Below, piece by piece: positions 18,761 to 27,740 of a stretch of 46,192 nt of DNA. The stretch is taken from NCBI GenBank assembly GCA_013334335.1, contig JAAXXR010000011.1, positions 1 to 46,192 of the forward strand, read 5' to 3'. This stretch comes from Chlorobiaceae bacterium (lineage in GTDB: Bacteria > Bacteroidota > Chlorobiia > Chlorobiales > Chlorobiaceae). Every line of letters begins with the position of its first letter. Positions within the stretch are counted from its first letter, which is position 1. Both the position numbers and the translations under genes were made by a program. The notes below the pieces were generated by a model. It saw only the letters and a list, made by a program, of their open reading frames with translations, was not told the origin of the DNA and searched no databases.

Positions 18761-19240
18761 ATGACCCAGAACGCCACCGGCCCCATGAAGGCCATCATCC
18801 TCTATGACAGCATATCAGTCGGCGGCTCCACCGACCGGTTCATCGACGCGGTAGGACGCGGAATTGCCGAGTCCGGGGCCTATGTTGAAAAGGCCAGGTG
18901 CCGACAACACGGCGATTACAGCTTCGTCGACGAGTTCGACGTGGTCGTGCTGGGCGCGCCGATCTATTATCTGCTCGTCTCTTCGGAACTGCTTGGAGCT
19001 CTCTCCAAAAGCAACCTCAAACAGCACCTCAGAGGCAAGCGGATCGCGCTCTTCGTGGCTTGCGGCAGCCCGGAACCAATGGCCAACCTGCTGTACATGC
19101 CGCAGCTCAAGATGAACCTTGAACAACCGGTGATCCTCGTCGAGCGGGTGCTCTCGCCGGACCAGCTCAACAACCCGGAGGCGGCCGCCGGTTTCGCCAG
19201 AGAGATCGTCGGATCCTACGAAAGGACACTGAAACCATAA
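18761..19240 (+). CDS. Flavodoxin-like protein
   Basis: About 159 residues forming one flavodoxin-like domain: the FMN phosphate loop AIILYDSISVGGSTDRFIDA near the N-terminus, VVLGAPIYY (about 62-70), and the isoalloxazine-side loop ALFVACGSPEPM. It likely carries FMN and passes electrons. The start at 18761 is chosen because the open frame back to 18698 has no flavodoxin character; an internal ATG at 18785 is also possible. The gene is 8 bases from a close paralogue downstream, clearly a tandem duplication; this copy lacks the C-terminal extra domain of the second. Confidence 0.78.
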   Translation: MTQNATGPMKAIILYDSISVGGSTDRFIDAVGRGIAESGAYVEKARCRQHGDYSFVDEFDVVVLGAPIYYLLVSSELLGALSKSNLKQHLRGKRIALFVACGSPEPMANLLYMPQLKMNLEQPVILVERVLSPDQLNNPEAAAGFAREIVGSYERTLKP

Positions 19241-19248
19241 CCATCACC

Positions 19249-19905
19249 ATGACTGGCAACGAACAACGGCCAATACGGGCCATTATCCTTTACGACAGTA
19301 AAACCAGCGGAGGCTCGACCGACCGCCTGATCGACTCCATCGGCCATGAGCTGGCCGAAACCGGGGCTTACGTGGAAAAGGCAAAGTGCCGCGCGAACGC
19401 CGATTACAGCTTCGTCAAGGAGTTCGATGTGGTCATCCTCGGCGCACCGGTCTATTATCTGGTCGTCTCTTCCCAGCTCCTGGGCGCGCTGGTGCAGAGC
19501 AACCTGAAAAAAAACCTGCGCGGTAAGAAAATCGCCCTCTTCCTCGCCTGTGGCAGCCCCGAGCCCATGGCCATCACCATGTACCTGCCCCAGCTCAAGG
19601 TGCACCTGATGAGAAACCGTATCCTGGCTGAAAAGATCTTCGCGCCCCATCAGATGGACGACCCTGATGCCATTTCGGAATTCGTGGAGGAGATCGAGGT
19701 GGAGTACGCCAGGGCGATCCGCACGCGCAACCGTGCCAGCAAGCTCGAGTGGAGCGACGAAGCCCTTGAAATGCTCAACGCCATGCCCTCGTTCATCAGC
19801 GGAAAGATCAAGTCGAGCCTGGAGATCTATGCTGAACAGAACGGCATCTCCCTGATCACCCCTGAGGTACTGGACATTGCCCGTTCGAGCCCGATGGGGT
19901 TCTAA
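19249..19905 (+). CDS. Flavodoxin-like protein fused to a PCP_red domain
   Basis: 218 residues. Residues 1-160 are a flavodoxin-like domain very similar to the gene just upstream (AIILYDSKTSGGSTDRLIDS, VVILGAPVYYL, ALFLACGSPEPM). Residues about 164-215 are a small helical domain (WSDEALEMLNAMPSFISGKI, then EIYAEQNGISLITPEVL). I recognise it as the PCP_red domain known from the C-terminus of BchB, the light-independent protochlorophyllide reductase subunit; such domains also occur alone or fused in other phototroph and anaerobe proteins. The fusion may link a flavin electron carrier to a redox complex. The role is inference; the domain identification by eye is fairly firm. Confidence 0.8.
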   Translation: MTGNEQRPIRAIILYDSKTSGGSTDRLIDSIGHELAETGAYVEKAKCRANADYSFVKEFDVVILGAPVYYLVVSSQLLGALVQSNLKKNLRGKKIALFLACGSPEPMAITMYLPQLKVHLMRNRILAEKIFAPHQMDDPDAISEFVEEIEVEYARAIRTRNRASKLEWSDEALEMLNAMPSFISGKIKSSLEIYAEQNGISLITPEVLDIARSSPMGF

Positions 19906-20054
19906 TCGCCCTGAATGGTTTTCCGAGGTGCCACCGGCATTGCCGTGGTATCAGAAGACGCGTTGAGTACGCAGTGAAGACGGCGCACCCTCTGGGCTCG
20001 CCACCGCTTCCGCGTGACGCGTCACGACGACCGCCACGCTGAAGTGGCAGCGCT

Positions 20055-21254
20055 TCAGGTGAAGAGGTCCTTGGCTTTCTCGAAGATGCTCTTCTCGTTC
20101 TCGTAATCTCCGGGCACCGGCGTAATGGCCGGAGATTTCCTGAGCTCCTTGAGCTGCTCCTTCTCCTTGCCCGGCAGATCTTTCGGGACATAGACGTTCA
20201 CCCTGACGTACTGGTCGCCGGTACCGCCTCCCTTCAGGTGGCTGATGCCCTTGCCTGCGATGCGCAGCATGGTGTTCGGCTGGGTCCCTGCCGGAATGGT
20301 CAGTTTGAGCGAACCGTCAAGCGTCGGCACGTCGATCTTGGTGCCGAGCACCAGGTCCGGAAAACCGACCGAGAGATCGTAGATCACGTCGTAGCCGTTG
20401 CGCTTGAAGTGCTGATGCGGCTTCTCCTCGAAAATAACGATGAGATCTCCGCTGGCGCCACCACGCGGCCCTGCATTTCCCTGGCCTCTGAGCGTCATGT
20501 AGTTGTCAGCCTGGACGCCGGCAGGAACCGTTATCTTGACGGTCACTTCCCCCTGCTTGATACCTTCGCCGTAGCATGAGGTGCAACGGTCCTTGACCAC
20601 ATGGCCCTCCCCGCCGCAGGTCGGGCAGGCGGCTACGTTCACGAACTGGCCGAACATGGTCTTCGAAACCTGGCGAACTTCGCCGGTACCGTGACAGGTC
20701 TGGCAGGTCTCGCTCTTGCCGCTCTTCGATCCGGTTCCGTTGCACTCCTTGCAGGCGACCTGCTTCTTGATCTTCAGGGTCTTCTCGACCCCTTTGGCGA
20801 TCTCCTCGAGCGTCAGCTTGAGCCGCACCTTGAGGTCGGTACCCTGGATACCGGCGGACCGGCCCCGGCGGCCACCGCCTCCGAACGCATCCTCAAAGCC
20901 GAAAGGAGAGCCTCCGCCCCTGGTTCGTCCGCCACCACCGCTGAACATGTCGTTGAACGCGCTGAAAATATCGCTGAAGTCGCCGTAACCGGCGCCATAC
21001 TGGCCGGCGCCACCCTCCGAGGCCGCGGATGAACCGACCCCCGCATGGCCGAACTGGTCGAAGCGACGACGCTTGTCGTCGTTGCTCAGCACTTCGTACG
21101 CCTCGTTGACCTCCTTGAAATGCTCCTCGGCCTCCGCGTTGTCGGGATTCTTGTCGGGATGATATTTCAGGGCCAGCTTCCTGTATGCCTTTTTGATCTC
21201 GTCTTTGTCGGCCGAACGGCTGACACCGAGAACCTCGTAATAATCTCTCTTCAT
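20055..21254 (-). CDS. dnaJ: Chaperone DnaJ (Hsp40)
   Basis: Co-chaperone that brings unfolded proteins to DnaK and triggers its ATPase. 399 residues. Domains in order: J domain with the HPD motif ([10 protein letters not shown] at about 30-39), a Gly/Phe-rich linker (about 75-135, with [12 protein letters not shown] and [10 protein letters not shown]), four zinc-binding CxxCxGxG repeats ([32 protein letters not shown]) and the C-terminal substrate domain ([17 protein letters not shown]). The start has GAGGAAG before the ATG. It is the last gene of the hrcA-grpE-dnaJ heat-shock operon; dnaK is elsewhere. Confidence 0.97.
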   Translation of the reverse strand: MKRDYYEVLGVSRSADKDEIKKAYRKLALKYHPDKNPDNAEAEEHFKEVNEAYEVLSNDDKRRRFDQFGHAGVGSSAASEGGAGQYGAGYGDFSDIFSAFNDMFSGGGGRTRGGGSPFGFEDAFGGGGRRGRSAGIQGTDLKVRLKLTLEEIAKGVEKTLKIKKQVACKECNGTGSKSGKSETCQTCHGTGEVRQVSKTMFGQFVNVAACPTCGGEGHVVKDRCTSCYGEGIKQGEVTVKITVPAGVQADNYMTLRGQGNAGPRGGASGDLIVIFEEKPHQHFKRNGYDVIYDLSVGFPDLVLGTKIDVPTLDGSLKLTIPAGTQPNTMLRIAGKGISHLKGGGTGDQYVRVNVYVPKDLPGKEKEQLKELRKSPAITPVPGDYENEKSIFEKAKDLFT

Positions 21255-21294
21255 GTGCTCTTCCTCTGTATCGAAAACTTTGATTCTGTATAAC

Positions 21295-21873
21295 CTACCT
21301 TGCCACGATGACCTTGGCGTGCCTGATCACCCGCTCGCCGAGCGTATATCCGGTCTGATACTCCTCGACGATGGAGTCGGATTCTGCATCCGGATGGTCG
21401 ATCTGGGTAATGGCCTCGTGGAAATTGACGTCGAGCATCTGTCCCTTCGCTGCGATCTCCCTGACTCCCTTGCTTTCGAGCCATGAGGTGAAATTCTTCC
21501 TGATGAGCTCGACCCCCTCGATGAAGGGTTTCGCTTCGCTCATGGCCTGCATCTCGGCCGGGATGTGGTGCATCAACCGCTTCAGGTCATCGAGCAGCGG
21601 CAGAAGCTCCCTCACGGTGTTCTCGAGACTGCGGGAAGCGGCCTGCGATGCTTCACGCTCCTTCTGCTTCCTGAAGTTCTCGAACTCGGCGGCACGCCTG
21701 ATCACCTCTTCGCGCAATTTTTCAACCTGCTGCTTCTGCAGCTCGAGTTCAGCCTCAAGCCCGGTTACCGGATCCGACGCCAGCGGTTCGGCAGGAACCT
21801 CCTGGGGCAGGTCAACTTCGGCGGAACTCTTCTTCTGTATCTCTTCCTGGTGATGCGTTGCTTTTCTGGTCAT
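21295..21873 (-). CDS. grpE: Nucleotide exchange factor GrpE
   Basis: Releases ADP from DnaK. 192 residues. The N-terminal third is acidic and disordered ([18 protein letters not shown]), followed by a long coiled coil ([20 protein letters not shown]) and the family stretch [19 protein letters not shown] and the C-terminal beta domain ending [17 protein letters not shown]. It lies 19 bases after hrcA and 40 bases before dnaJ, in one operon. Confidence 0.95.
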   Translation of the reverse strand: MTRKATHHQEEIQKKSSAEVDLPQEVPAEPLASDPVTGLEAELELQKQQVEKLREEVIRRAAEFENFRKQKEREASQAASRSLENTVRELLPLLDDLKRLMHHIPAEMQAMSEAKPFIEGVELIRKNFTSWLESKGVREIAAKGQMLDVNFHEAITQIDHPDAESDSIVEEYQTGYTLGERVIRHAKVIVAR

Positions 21874-21892
21874 AACAATGCAGACGTTGTAA

Positions 21893-22969
21893 TTAGGATT
21901 GATTGTTGTCAGACAGGGCTGCCGACAGGCAACCTGCCATATAGTTCACCAAACGCACAGCGTGTTCATAGTCCATACGTTTAGGGCCGAGAATACCCAC
22001 CTTACCGACCATGTCTCCCGCATAATAGGGTGAAGAGACGATCGTCAGGTCGGCTGCCCCTGGCCCGTTGTTCTCCCGTCCGATACTGATGATGACTTCG
22101 CGCCCGTCCTTCGTGGAAGATGAGAGACTTCCGACATCTTCGACAAGCTTGGCCATTCCGAACTTGTCGCCGATCATCGTGATGATGTCGCGCACCTTTT
22201 CCGGCTGGCTGAATTCGGGCTGGTCGACAATATACTCAGTGCCTGAAATATAGAGCTGCTCCAGAATGGAGGATTCGTCAAAAAGCGTGTCGGCCGCGCC
22301 AACGATGCTCTGCATCAGGCCGGGTTCAAGCTGGCAGTCCGAAAAGCGAAGGCCGATGGTGCTGCGTATCTCGTCGAGCCGCAACCCCGACAACCGCTCG
22401 TTCAGCATATCCACCACCGCGTCGATCTGGCGCCTCGAAACATTCGCGGTCAGCTCCATCACGATAGTCTTGACGAAGAGTGACTGGATGGCGATCACCA
22501 CCATGATCCTGGTCGAACTCAACAACACGATGTCAAGGCGCTCGAAAACCGCAGTGGACAGACGGGGAGGCAACACCACGCTGAGCTGCCGCGAAATGCT
22601 GCCCAGGACCCGGGCAGCCGTGCCGAGCACTTCGGCGGATGTGCCGGTACGCTCCTGGCCGAGCTGGCCAAAATTGCAGTCGATCACACGCTTTTCGTCA
22701 TCGTCGATCCTGCTCACCTGCATGATCAGATCGACGTAATAGCGGTACCCCTTATCGGTCGGAACGCGACCAGCCGAGGTGTGGGGCTGACTGATATATC
22801 CCGCGACTTCGAGATCCGCCATCACATTGCGGATTGTCGCATCCGACAGGCCAAGGTTGTAGTTCCTCGCAATGGTGCGTGAACCGACCGGTGCGGCCGT
22901 GACGACATACGACTGGATGATGATACCCAGAATCTGCCGTTCGCGAATGGTCAAATCACGGTTGATCAT
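21893..22969 (-). CDS. hrcA: Heat-inducible transcription repressor HrcA
   Basis: Repressor that normally binds the CIRCE element and controls chaperone operons. About 358 residues from the ATG at 22969 (an upstream in-frame ATG at 22990 is possible). The N-terminal winged helix is visible as [19 protein letters not shown] (about 5-23) and [20 protein letters not shown]; the middle has the [25 protein letters not shown] helix-turn pattern (given here in parts), and the C-terminal effector-binding domain contains [17 protein letters not shown] and [18 protein letters not shown]. It heads the operon with grpE and dnaJ. I saw no CIRCE inverted repeat in the 245 bases upstream. Confidence 0.94.
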   Translation of the reverse strand: MINRDLTIRERQILGIIIQSYVVTAAPVGSRTIARNYNLGLSDATIRNVMADLEVAGYISQPHTSAGRVPTDKGYRYYVDLIMQVSRIDDDEKRVIDCNFGQLGQERTGTSAEVLGTAARVLGSISRQLSVVLPPRLSTAVFERLDIVLLSSTRIMVVIAIQSLFVKTIVMELTANVSRRQIDAVVDMLNERLSGLRLDEIRSTIGLRFSDCQLEPGLMQSIVGAADTLFDESSILEQLYISGTEYIVDQPEFSQPEKVRDIITMIGDKFGMAKLVEDVGSLSSSTKDGREVIISIGRENNGPGAADLTIVSSPYYAGDMVGKVGILGPKRMDYEHAVRLVNYMAGCLSAALSDNNQS

Positions 22970-23195
22970 AGAGACTGAACACTGATTCATGAACTGGAAA
23001 CGGCGCGGCGATGAAGCCCCGCAGTACTCCGCCGCGACAAGTTCGCGGGAGGCGCTTGATTTCCCTCAAACAACAACAGGATTTGCCGGATAGTTGCGAT
23101 CCCGCCCGGCTCCGCCTCTTCCGGGCCGGCAGTAAATATAAACAAAAGCGCTCTTTTCAAGGACGGTTTGCCGTATATACAAAATTTTACCTAAC

Positions 23196-23209
23196 TTCGG
23201 ATATCCGAA
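23196..23209. promoter_or_regulatory. Operator-like palindrome before the XRE/S24 regulator gene
   Basis: A perfect 14-bp palindrome, TTCGGATATCCGAA, 26 bases before the ATG at 23236 and next to a possible -10 (TAACTT at 23192-23197). Its place fits an autoregulatory operator of the repressor gene that follows. Confidence 0.5.
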
Positions 23210-23235
23210 ATATCTTAACCATAACCGAACCGACG

Positions 23236-23976
23236 ATGCCCGCACAACCACCACTCCCGATCGGAGCGCGGATCAGACAGGTCAGGCGCCACTTTTCGCT
23301 CAGACAGGACGAATTCGGACGGAAAATCGGCATCTCCGGGAGCCGGATATCTGAACTCGAGCACGACAAGGGCGGGGCTGGAGCCGGTGTGCTCGTGGCG
23401 ATCTGTCAGCAGTTTCCGGTCAGCCACAAGTGGATGCTTACCGGTGAAGGTCCCATGCTGAAAACCGAGCCGCCGGCAGCCCCCACCGAAACCGCTGCCG
23501 GCAACGTCGATCTTTCCCGTCGACTCGGCGATCTCGAGCGCCAAATCCGGCTGATCCTTCTCGATAAAGCGAGGGACGGCGATCGCCTCGTAGAGGTCCC
23601 GCTCTACTCATCGGCAGTTGCGGCCGGGCTTCCCGGACTGGCCTCCTCAGACGTGGAGGAGACCATCGAAATTCCTGCTGCCTGGTCTCATGGCAGGAAG
23701 AACCTGTTCGCCGTCAGGGTCCAGGGCGAAAGCATGCTGGACGCCGGCATCATGCCGGGCGACCGCCTTCTGGTAGAAACAACCCAAACCGCTCGTGACC
23801 TGCAGATCGTGATCGCCAGCATCGACGGCGAGATGACCGTCAAGAAGCTCAACATCGGAAAAGATGGCACGGTGAGGCTCGAACCGCAGAACAACGCCTA
23901 CGAGCCGATCACGATCACCCCCGAAATGGACTTCCGGATCCTCGGTGTCGTCCTCGCCGCCCTACGGACGTATTGA
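23236..23976 (+). CDS. XRE-S24 (LexA-like) repressor
   Basis: 246 residues. Residues about 8-65 form an XRE helix-turn-helix (IRQVRRHFSLRQDEFGRKIG, then ISGSRISELEHDKG). After a linker with a coiled coil (LSRRLGDLERQIRLILL) comes an S24 peptidase domain. It has a LexA-type Ala-Gly cleavage site (SSAVAAGLPG), the catalytic serine in VQGESMLDAGIMPGDRL and the catalytic lysine in GEMTVKKL. A protein like this represses its targets until self-cleavage, usually triggered by DNA damage and RecA. I chose the ATG at 23236 because the frame upstream to 23011 is not protein-like. A palindrome lies just before it. It is divergent from hrcA. Confidence 0.87.
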   Translation: MPAQPPLPIGARIRQVRRHFSLRQDEFGRKIGISGSRISELEHDKGGAGAGVLVAICQQFPVSHKWMLTGEGPMLKTEPPAAPTETAAGNVDLSRRLGDLERQIRLILLDKARDGDRLVEVPLYSSAVAAGLPGLASSDVEETIEIPAAWSHGRKNLFAVRVQGESMLDAGIMPGDRLLVETTQTARDLQIVIASIDGEMTVKKLNIGKDGTVRLEPQNNAYEPITITPEMDFRILGVVLAALRTY

Positions 23977-23996
23977 TTCGTAACGAGATCCCGTAT

Positions 23997-24065
23997 TCCG
24001 GAGGGTTTCAACCCTCCGGATACTTTATATCCTCCATTCACCTTGCCCCGGCTTTCAAGCCGGGG
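23997..24065. repeat. Pair of hairpins with a TTTCAA centre
   Basis: Two short stem-loops sit between the convergent XRE/S24 and prmC genes: one of 11 bp (TCCGGAGGGTT at 23997-24007 with AACCCTCCGGA) and one of 9 bp (CCCCGGCTT at 24046-24054 with AAGCCGGGG). Both have the same centre, TTTCAA. They may act as terminators for both genes. Confidence 0.6.
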
Positions 24066-24098
24066 TTACGGGATCGCCCATTTCCTCCTCGTCACTCG

Positions 24099-24980
24099 TT
24101 ACTTCTTCATGCACGAGAGCGCCCGGTCGAGCCCGGAGTAGTCCTGCATCACCTCGATTGCTCCGAATCCGGGCTCGCAGAGTGCCCGTACCCCATTGGC
24201 GGCATCGGCATGCAGTTCGAAGCAGAGCAGCCCCCCGTTCCTGAGAAGAGACGGTGCGGCAGAAGCGATGCCCCGATAGAATTCGAATCCTTCGGGAGCG
24301 ACCAGTGCCTGGCGCGGCTCGTAGCGCCGCACCTCATCCTGAAGGGCGCTCCATTCAATCCCGGGAATGTAGGGCGGATTGGAAACGACCAGGTCGAACG
24401 GGCCTGCGAGGGCGGCTGGAAACGAAGCATCGAGCATGTCGGCCAGGACGAAACTGACGCGGTCGGCCACGCCGAGGTTCCGGGCATTCTCCTGCGCGAC
24501 CTGCAACGCGCCCTCGGAACTGTCGACGGCGGTAACCATTGCACCGGGAATCCTCAGGGCTATCGTGATGGCGATGCACCCGCTACCGGTGCCGATGTCG
24601 AGTATCGACGGAGCTTCGAGGCCGGGACTTGCGGAAGCCAAGCGCTCAAGGGCGTGTTCGAGGACGAGCTCGGTTTCCGGCCTGGGAATCAGCACCCGCT
24701 CATCGACCATGAAGCGGCTGCCGTAGAAAAACGCCTCTCCGGCGATGTACTGGACAGGCCGCCCCTGCAAGCGCTGCCGGCAGCATTCACGGAAAGCCTC
24801 AAGCTCCCTGTCGGACACCGGTCGCTCATGGTTCAGGTAGAGGTCGAGCCGTTTCAGGCCGAGCACGTGGCCAAGCAACAGCTCCGCTGAAAGCCGTGAT
24901 TCACCGACCTGTTTTTCCGTAAAATATTCGGTCGTGGTCTTCAGGAGTTCGACGACACTCCACGCTCTGCCTGCTGCCAT
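24099..24980 (-). CDS. prmC: Release factor glutamine methyltransferase
   Basis: Methylates the glutamine of the GGQ motif in release factors RF1 and RF2, using S-adenosylmethionine. 293 residues. The N-terminal helical domain (about 1-95, with ESRLSAELLLGHVLG and LQGRPVQYIAGEAFFYG) is followed by the methyltransferase fold: VLIPRPETELVLEHAL, the SAM loop ILDIGTGSGCIAITIA, and the catalytic NPPYIP (in VVSNPPYIPGIEW). The C-terminal ending is normal. It faces the exported DUF4412-like gene across a 179-base gap and converges with the S24 regulator gene. Confidence 0.94.
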   Translation of the reverse strand: MAAGRAWSVVELLKTTTEYFTEKQVGESRLSAELLLGHVLGLKRLDLYLNHERPVSDRELEAFRECCRQRLQGRPVQYIAGEAFFYGSRFMVDERVLIPRPETELVLEHALERLASASPGLEAPSILDIGTGSGCIAITIALRIPGAMVTAVDSSEGALQVAQENARNLGVADRVSFVLADMLDASFPAALAGPFDLVVSNPPYIPGIEWSALQDEVRRYEPRQALVAPEGFEFYRGIASAAPSLLRNGGLLCFELHADAANGVRALCEPGFGAIEVMQDYSGLDRALSCMKK

Positions 24981-25159
24981 GCCTGTGCTTTCCGCTTGCT
25001 GGTGATTGGGTCAGTATACTACCATTTTTTTCATTCTTCTGACGGAGCTCCCATAAAAAAGCGTCATACTTTCCGTGTATCACGACCTCTGTTTTTTTAC
25101 GATATTCCATGACTCGGCAGCCTGGATGCTGCCGCGACACCTTTAACCGGAACCTACCG

Positions 25160-25900
25160 ATGAAACGACCCCTCTGGCATCTGGCCTGCCTCCTCTTCTT
25201 TCTGCTCGCGACACCGTCCAACGCTCCTGCGGCATTCACCGGACAGATGGACATGTCGCTGAAGATGCCGAACGGAACGGCCGACATCACCTATCTGTTC
25301 GGCAGAAGCGCCCAGCGCATGGACATGACCGTCCGGATGGATAAGATCCCCGAGCCGCTTAAAACCACCGTCATCACCGTGACCTCGCGTCCTGACCAGG
25401 CGACCATCGTCAACCACCGCACGAGGAGCTGGAGCGCCATGAGCCTGAGGAGGGCCGCCGAAAGCGCCACCCTGCTCGACTTCGACAGCAACTACCGCCT
25501 CACCCGCCTCGGCACCGAGAACGTCAGGGGCTACCGCTGCGAACACATCCGCCTGACAAGCAGTACCGAAGAGCTCGAACTCTGGATGTCACAGGGACTG
25601 GCCGACTTCTCGACCTTCAGGCTGCTGCAGTCGCAGAACCCCCGCCTTTCGAACACCTCGCTCTCGAGGACCATAGCCCAGGCAGGCATCGAGGGCTTCC
25701 CGGTCAGGATCGTCCAGAAAAACGACAACGGCCTCTACGTGATGGAGCTCAGGCGGGCGGTACCGAAATCCATCCCTGAATCGAGCTTCGCCGTGCCCAA
25801 AGGGTACGTGAAAACGGTTGCCTCCCAGCAGCCGGTAGACCCCCGACAAAAGGAACACCTGCGAAAGCTTATGGAAAAAATGAAGGATTTTGAACAGTAG
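25160..25900 (+). CDS. Exported DUF4412-like protein
   Basis: 246 residues from the ATG at 25160, with a signal peptide ([20 protein letters not shown]) cleaved after APA. The mature part is beta-rich: [28 protein letters not shown], a statement-like pair ([17 protein letters not shown]) and a final [12 protein letters not shown]. This layout, an LolA-like half-barrel with the closing VP-GY motif, is what I know from DUF4412 proteins; their function is not settled. An in-frame ATG at 25109 would spoil the signal. Its closing motif recalls the lipoprotein at 7512-8243. Confidence 0.75.
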   Translation: MKRPLWHLACLLFFLLATPSNAPAAFTGQMDMSLKMPNGTADITYLFGRSAQRMDMTVRMDKIPEPLKTTVITVTSRPDQATIVNHRTRSWSAMSLRRAAESATLLDFDSNYRLTRLGTENVRGYRCEHIRLTSSTEELELWMSQGLADFSTFRLLQSQNPRLSNTSLSRTIAQAGIEGFPVRIVQKNDNGLYVMELRRAVPKSIPESSFAVPKGYVKTVASQQPVDPRQKEHLRKLMEKMKDFEQ

Positions 25901-26018
25901 GAAAATTTTGGGGCCTCACGCATTATATTCATGGTCTTATCCACCGTGCGCATCAAAAATCGTCGTGGGCGATTCGAGTGCACGCCAGACGGAGCACAGG
26001 ACACGGAGTTCTTCAGCA

Positions 26019-26031
26019 GGGGTTTAACCCC
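26019..26031. repeat. Short palindrome in the proS leader
   Basis: GGGGTTTAACCCC lies 105 bases before the proS GTG start. Its centre (GGTTTAACC) is similar in style to the TTTCAA hairpins at 23997-24065. It may be a leftover of the same repeat type. Confidence 0.35.
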
Positions 26032-26136
26032 AGGAACTTGCATCTCCGCAGGCTGGATCCTGAGGAGATGAGGATTTCGGGCAGCGTGACAGTTTATTCA
26101 GGATGCTCTTCAAACATTAACTGCAAGCGTAACAAC

Positions 26137-27582
26137 GTGGCTGATAAAATCACATCGAGAGCGCAGGACTACTCGCAATGGTACATCGACCTGGTCCGGT
26201 CGGCGAAACTGGCCGATTATTCGGACGTACGCGGGTGCATGGTCATCCGTCCGAACGGGTATGCCATATGGGAAAAAATGCAGGCCGCACTCGACGGCAT
26301 GTTCAAGGCGACGGGGCACGTCAACGCGTACTTCCCGCTGTTCATCCCCGAAAGCTTCATCGCCAGGGAGGCTGAGCACATCGAAGGCTTCGCCCCTGAA
26401 TGCGCCGTGGTCACCCATGGCGGCGGAGAGGAACTCACCGAAAAGCTCTATGTACGCCCGACCTCGGAAACCATCATCTGGTCCTCCTACAAAAAGTGGA
26501 TCCAATCCTATCGCGACCTGCCGATCCTGATCAACCAGTGGGCCAACGTCGTCCGCTGGGAGATGCGCACCCGGCTGTTCCTGAGAACCACCGAGTTCCT
26601 CTGGCAGGAGGGCCATACGGCTCATGCCACTCCCGAAGAGGCCCAGGAAGAGGTGATCAGGATGATCAACGTCTACCGGACATTCGCCGAAGAGTACATG
26701 GCCATGCCGGTCATCGTCGGCCGTAAAACCGATAGCGAGAAGTTCGCCGGCGCCGACGCCACCTACTGCATCGAAGCGATGATGCAGGACGGCAAGGCGC
26801 TGCAGGCAGGCACCTCCCACAATCTCGGACAGAACTTCGCGAAGGCCTTCGACTGCCAGTTCCAGACCAGGGAGAGCGTCCTCGAATATGTCTGGGCAAC
26901 CAGCTGGGGCGTCTCGACGCGTCTGATCGGTGCCCTGATCATGGCACATTCGGACGACAAGGGCCTGGTGCTTCCGCCCAAGCTCGCCACTCGCCAGGTG
27001 GTCATCATCCCGATCCTGAAAGGTGACAAGGAGAAGGTGGTCGCACACGCCAGATTCATCTCAAGGGCCCTGAACCAGCAAGGCATTCCGACGTTCGTGG
27101 ACGACAGCGAGCAGAATTCGCCGGGCTGGAAGTTCGCCGAGTACGAGCTGCAGGGCATTCCGGTCAGGATCGAGCTCGGGCCGAGGGACATCGAGAACGG
27201 GAAGTGCATCGCTGCACGCCGGGACACCTTCGAAAAGAGCGAACTCCTGCTCGACGAAACCCTGCCGAAAGCAATCGTCGGAATCCTGAACGACATCCAG
27301 AAGAACCTCTACGACCGCGCATTGCAGTTCCGGACGGAGAGTACCGTGCAGGCCTCAACCTGGGAAGAGTTCAAGACCGCCGTCGAGAATGGCTTCGTGA
27401 TCGCCCACTGGGACGGCACTGCCGAAACCGAGGCGAAGATCAAGGAGGAGACGAAAGCAACCATCAGGGTGATCCCGACCGACGAGGAGTATCGTGCGAG
27501 GTACGGAATGGACGAACCCGGCAACTGTGTCTGCTCCGGCAACCCGTCCACGCAGAAGGTGGTGTTCGCGAAAGCGTATTAA
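26137..27582 (+). CDS. proS: Prolyl-tRNA synthetase, archaeal/eukaryotic-like type
   Basis: Charges tRNA-Pro with proline. I chose the GTG at 26137, giving 481 residues ([19 protein letters not shown]), because the frame upstream back to 25978 reads through the palindrome and is not protein-like. Class II motifs: motif 1 region [15 protein letters not shown], motif 2 RPTSETIIW and [26 protein letters not shown], motif 3 [20 protein letters not shown]. The anticodon-binding domain follows ([14 protein letters not shown], then [14 protein letters not shown]) and a C-terminal zinc-binding-like domain ends [19 protein letters not shown]. There is no inserted editing (INS) domain, so this is the ProRS type also found in archaea and eukaryotes. 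Confidence 0.95.
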   Translation: MADKITSRAQDYSQWYIDLVRSAKLADYSDVRGCMVIRPNGYAIWEKMQAALDGMFKATGHVNAYFPLFIPESFIAREAEHIEGFAPECAVVTHGGGEELTEKLYVRPTSETIIWSSYKKWIQSYRDLPILINQWANVVRWEMRTRLFLRTTEFLWQEGHTAHATPEEAQEEVIRMINVYRTFAEEYMAMPVIVGRKTDSEKFAGADATYCIEAMMQDGKALQAGTSHNLGQNFAKAFDCQFQTRESVLEYVWATSWGVSTRLIGALIMAHSDDKGLVLPPKLATRQVVIIPILKGDKEKVVAHARFISRALNQQGIPTFVDDSEQNSPGWKFAEYELQGIPVRIELGPRDIENGKCIAARRDTFEKSELLLDETLPKAIVGILNDIQKNLYDRALQFRTESTVQASTWEEFKTAVENGFVIAHWDGTAETEAKIKEETKATIRVIPTDEEYRARYGMDEPGNCVCSGNPSTQKVVFAKAY

Positions 27583-27637
27583 GGCGGCCTGACACGTGAC
27601 GAACAAGAAGTCAAAACGCCTTGCTTGTCACTTAAAA

Positions 27638-27688
27638 AAAAGAAAGAGCACCCCTACGAAACCACCTTGCAGGGATGCTCTTTCTTTT
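27638..27688. terminator. Bidirectional intrinsic terminator
   Basis: A 13-bp stem (AAAAGAAAGAGCA at 27638-27650 with TGCTCTTTCTTTT at 27676-27688). An A run lies on one side and a T-rich stretch on the other, so it can stop both proS and the opposing peroxiredoxin gene. Confidence 0.85.
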
Positions 27689-27740
27689 CGTTTCTTGCGA
27701 GAGATTTCCTCACTACACGTGACGTGTCACGAATCCGCCA

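Noticed and set aside
20055-27582. Search for CRISPR arrays and phage genes around the S24 regulator
   Set aside because: No regularly spaced repeats and no integrase, capsid or lysis genes next to the regulator, so a prophage is not supported.
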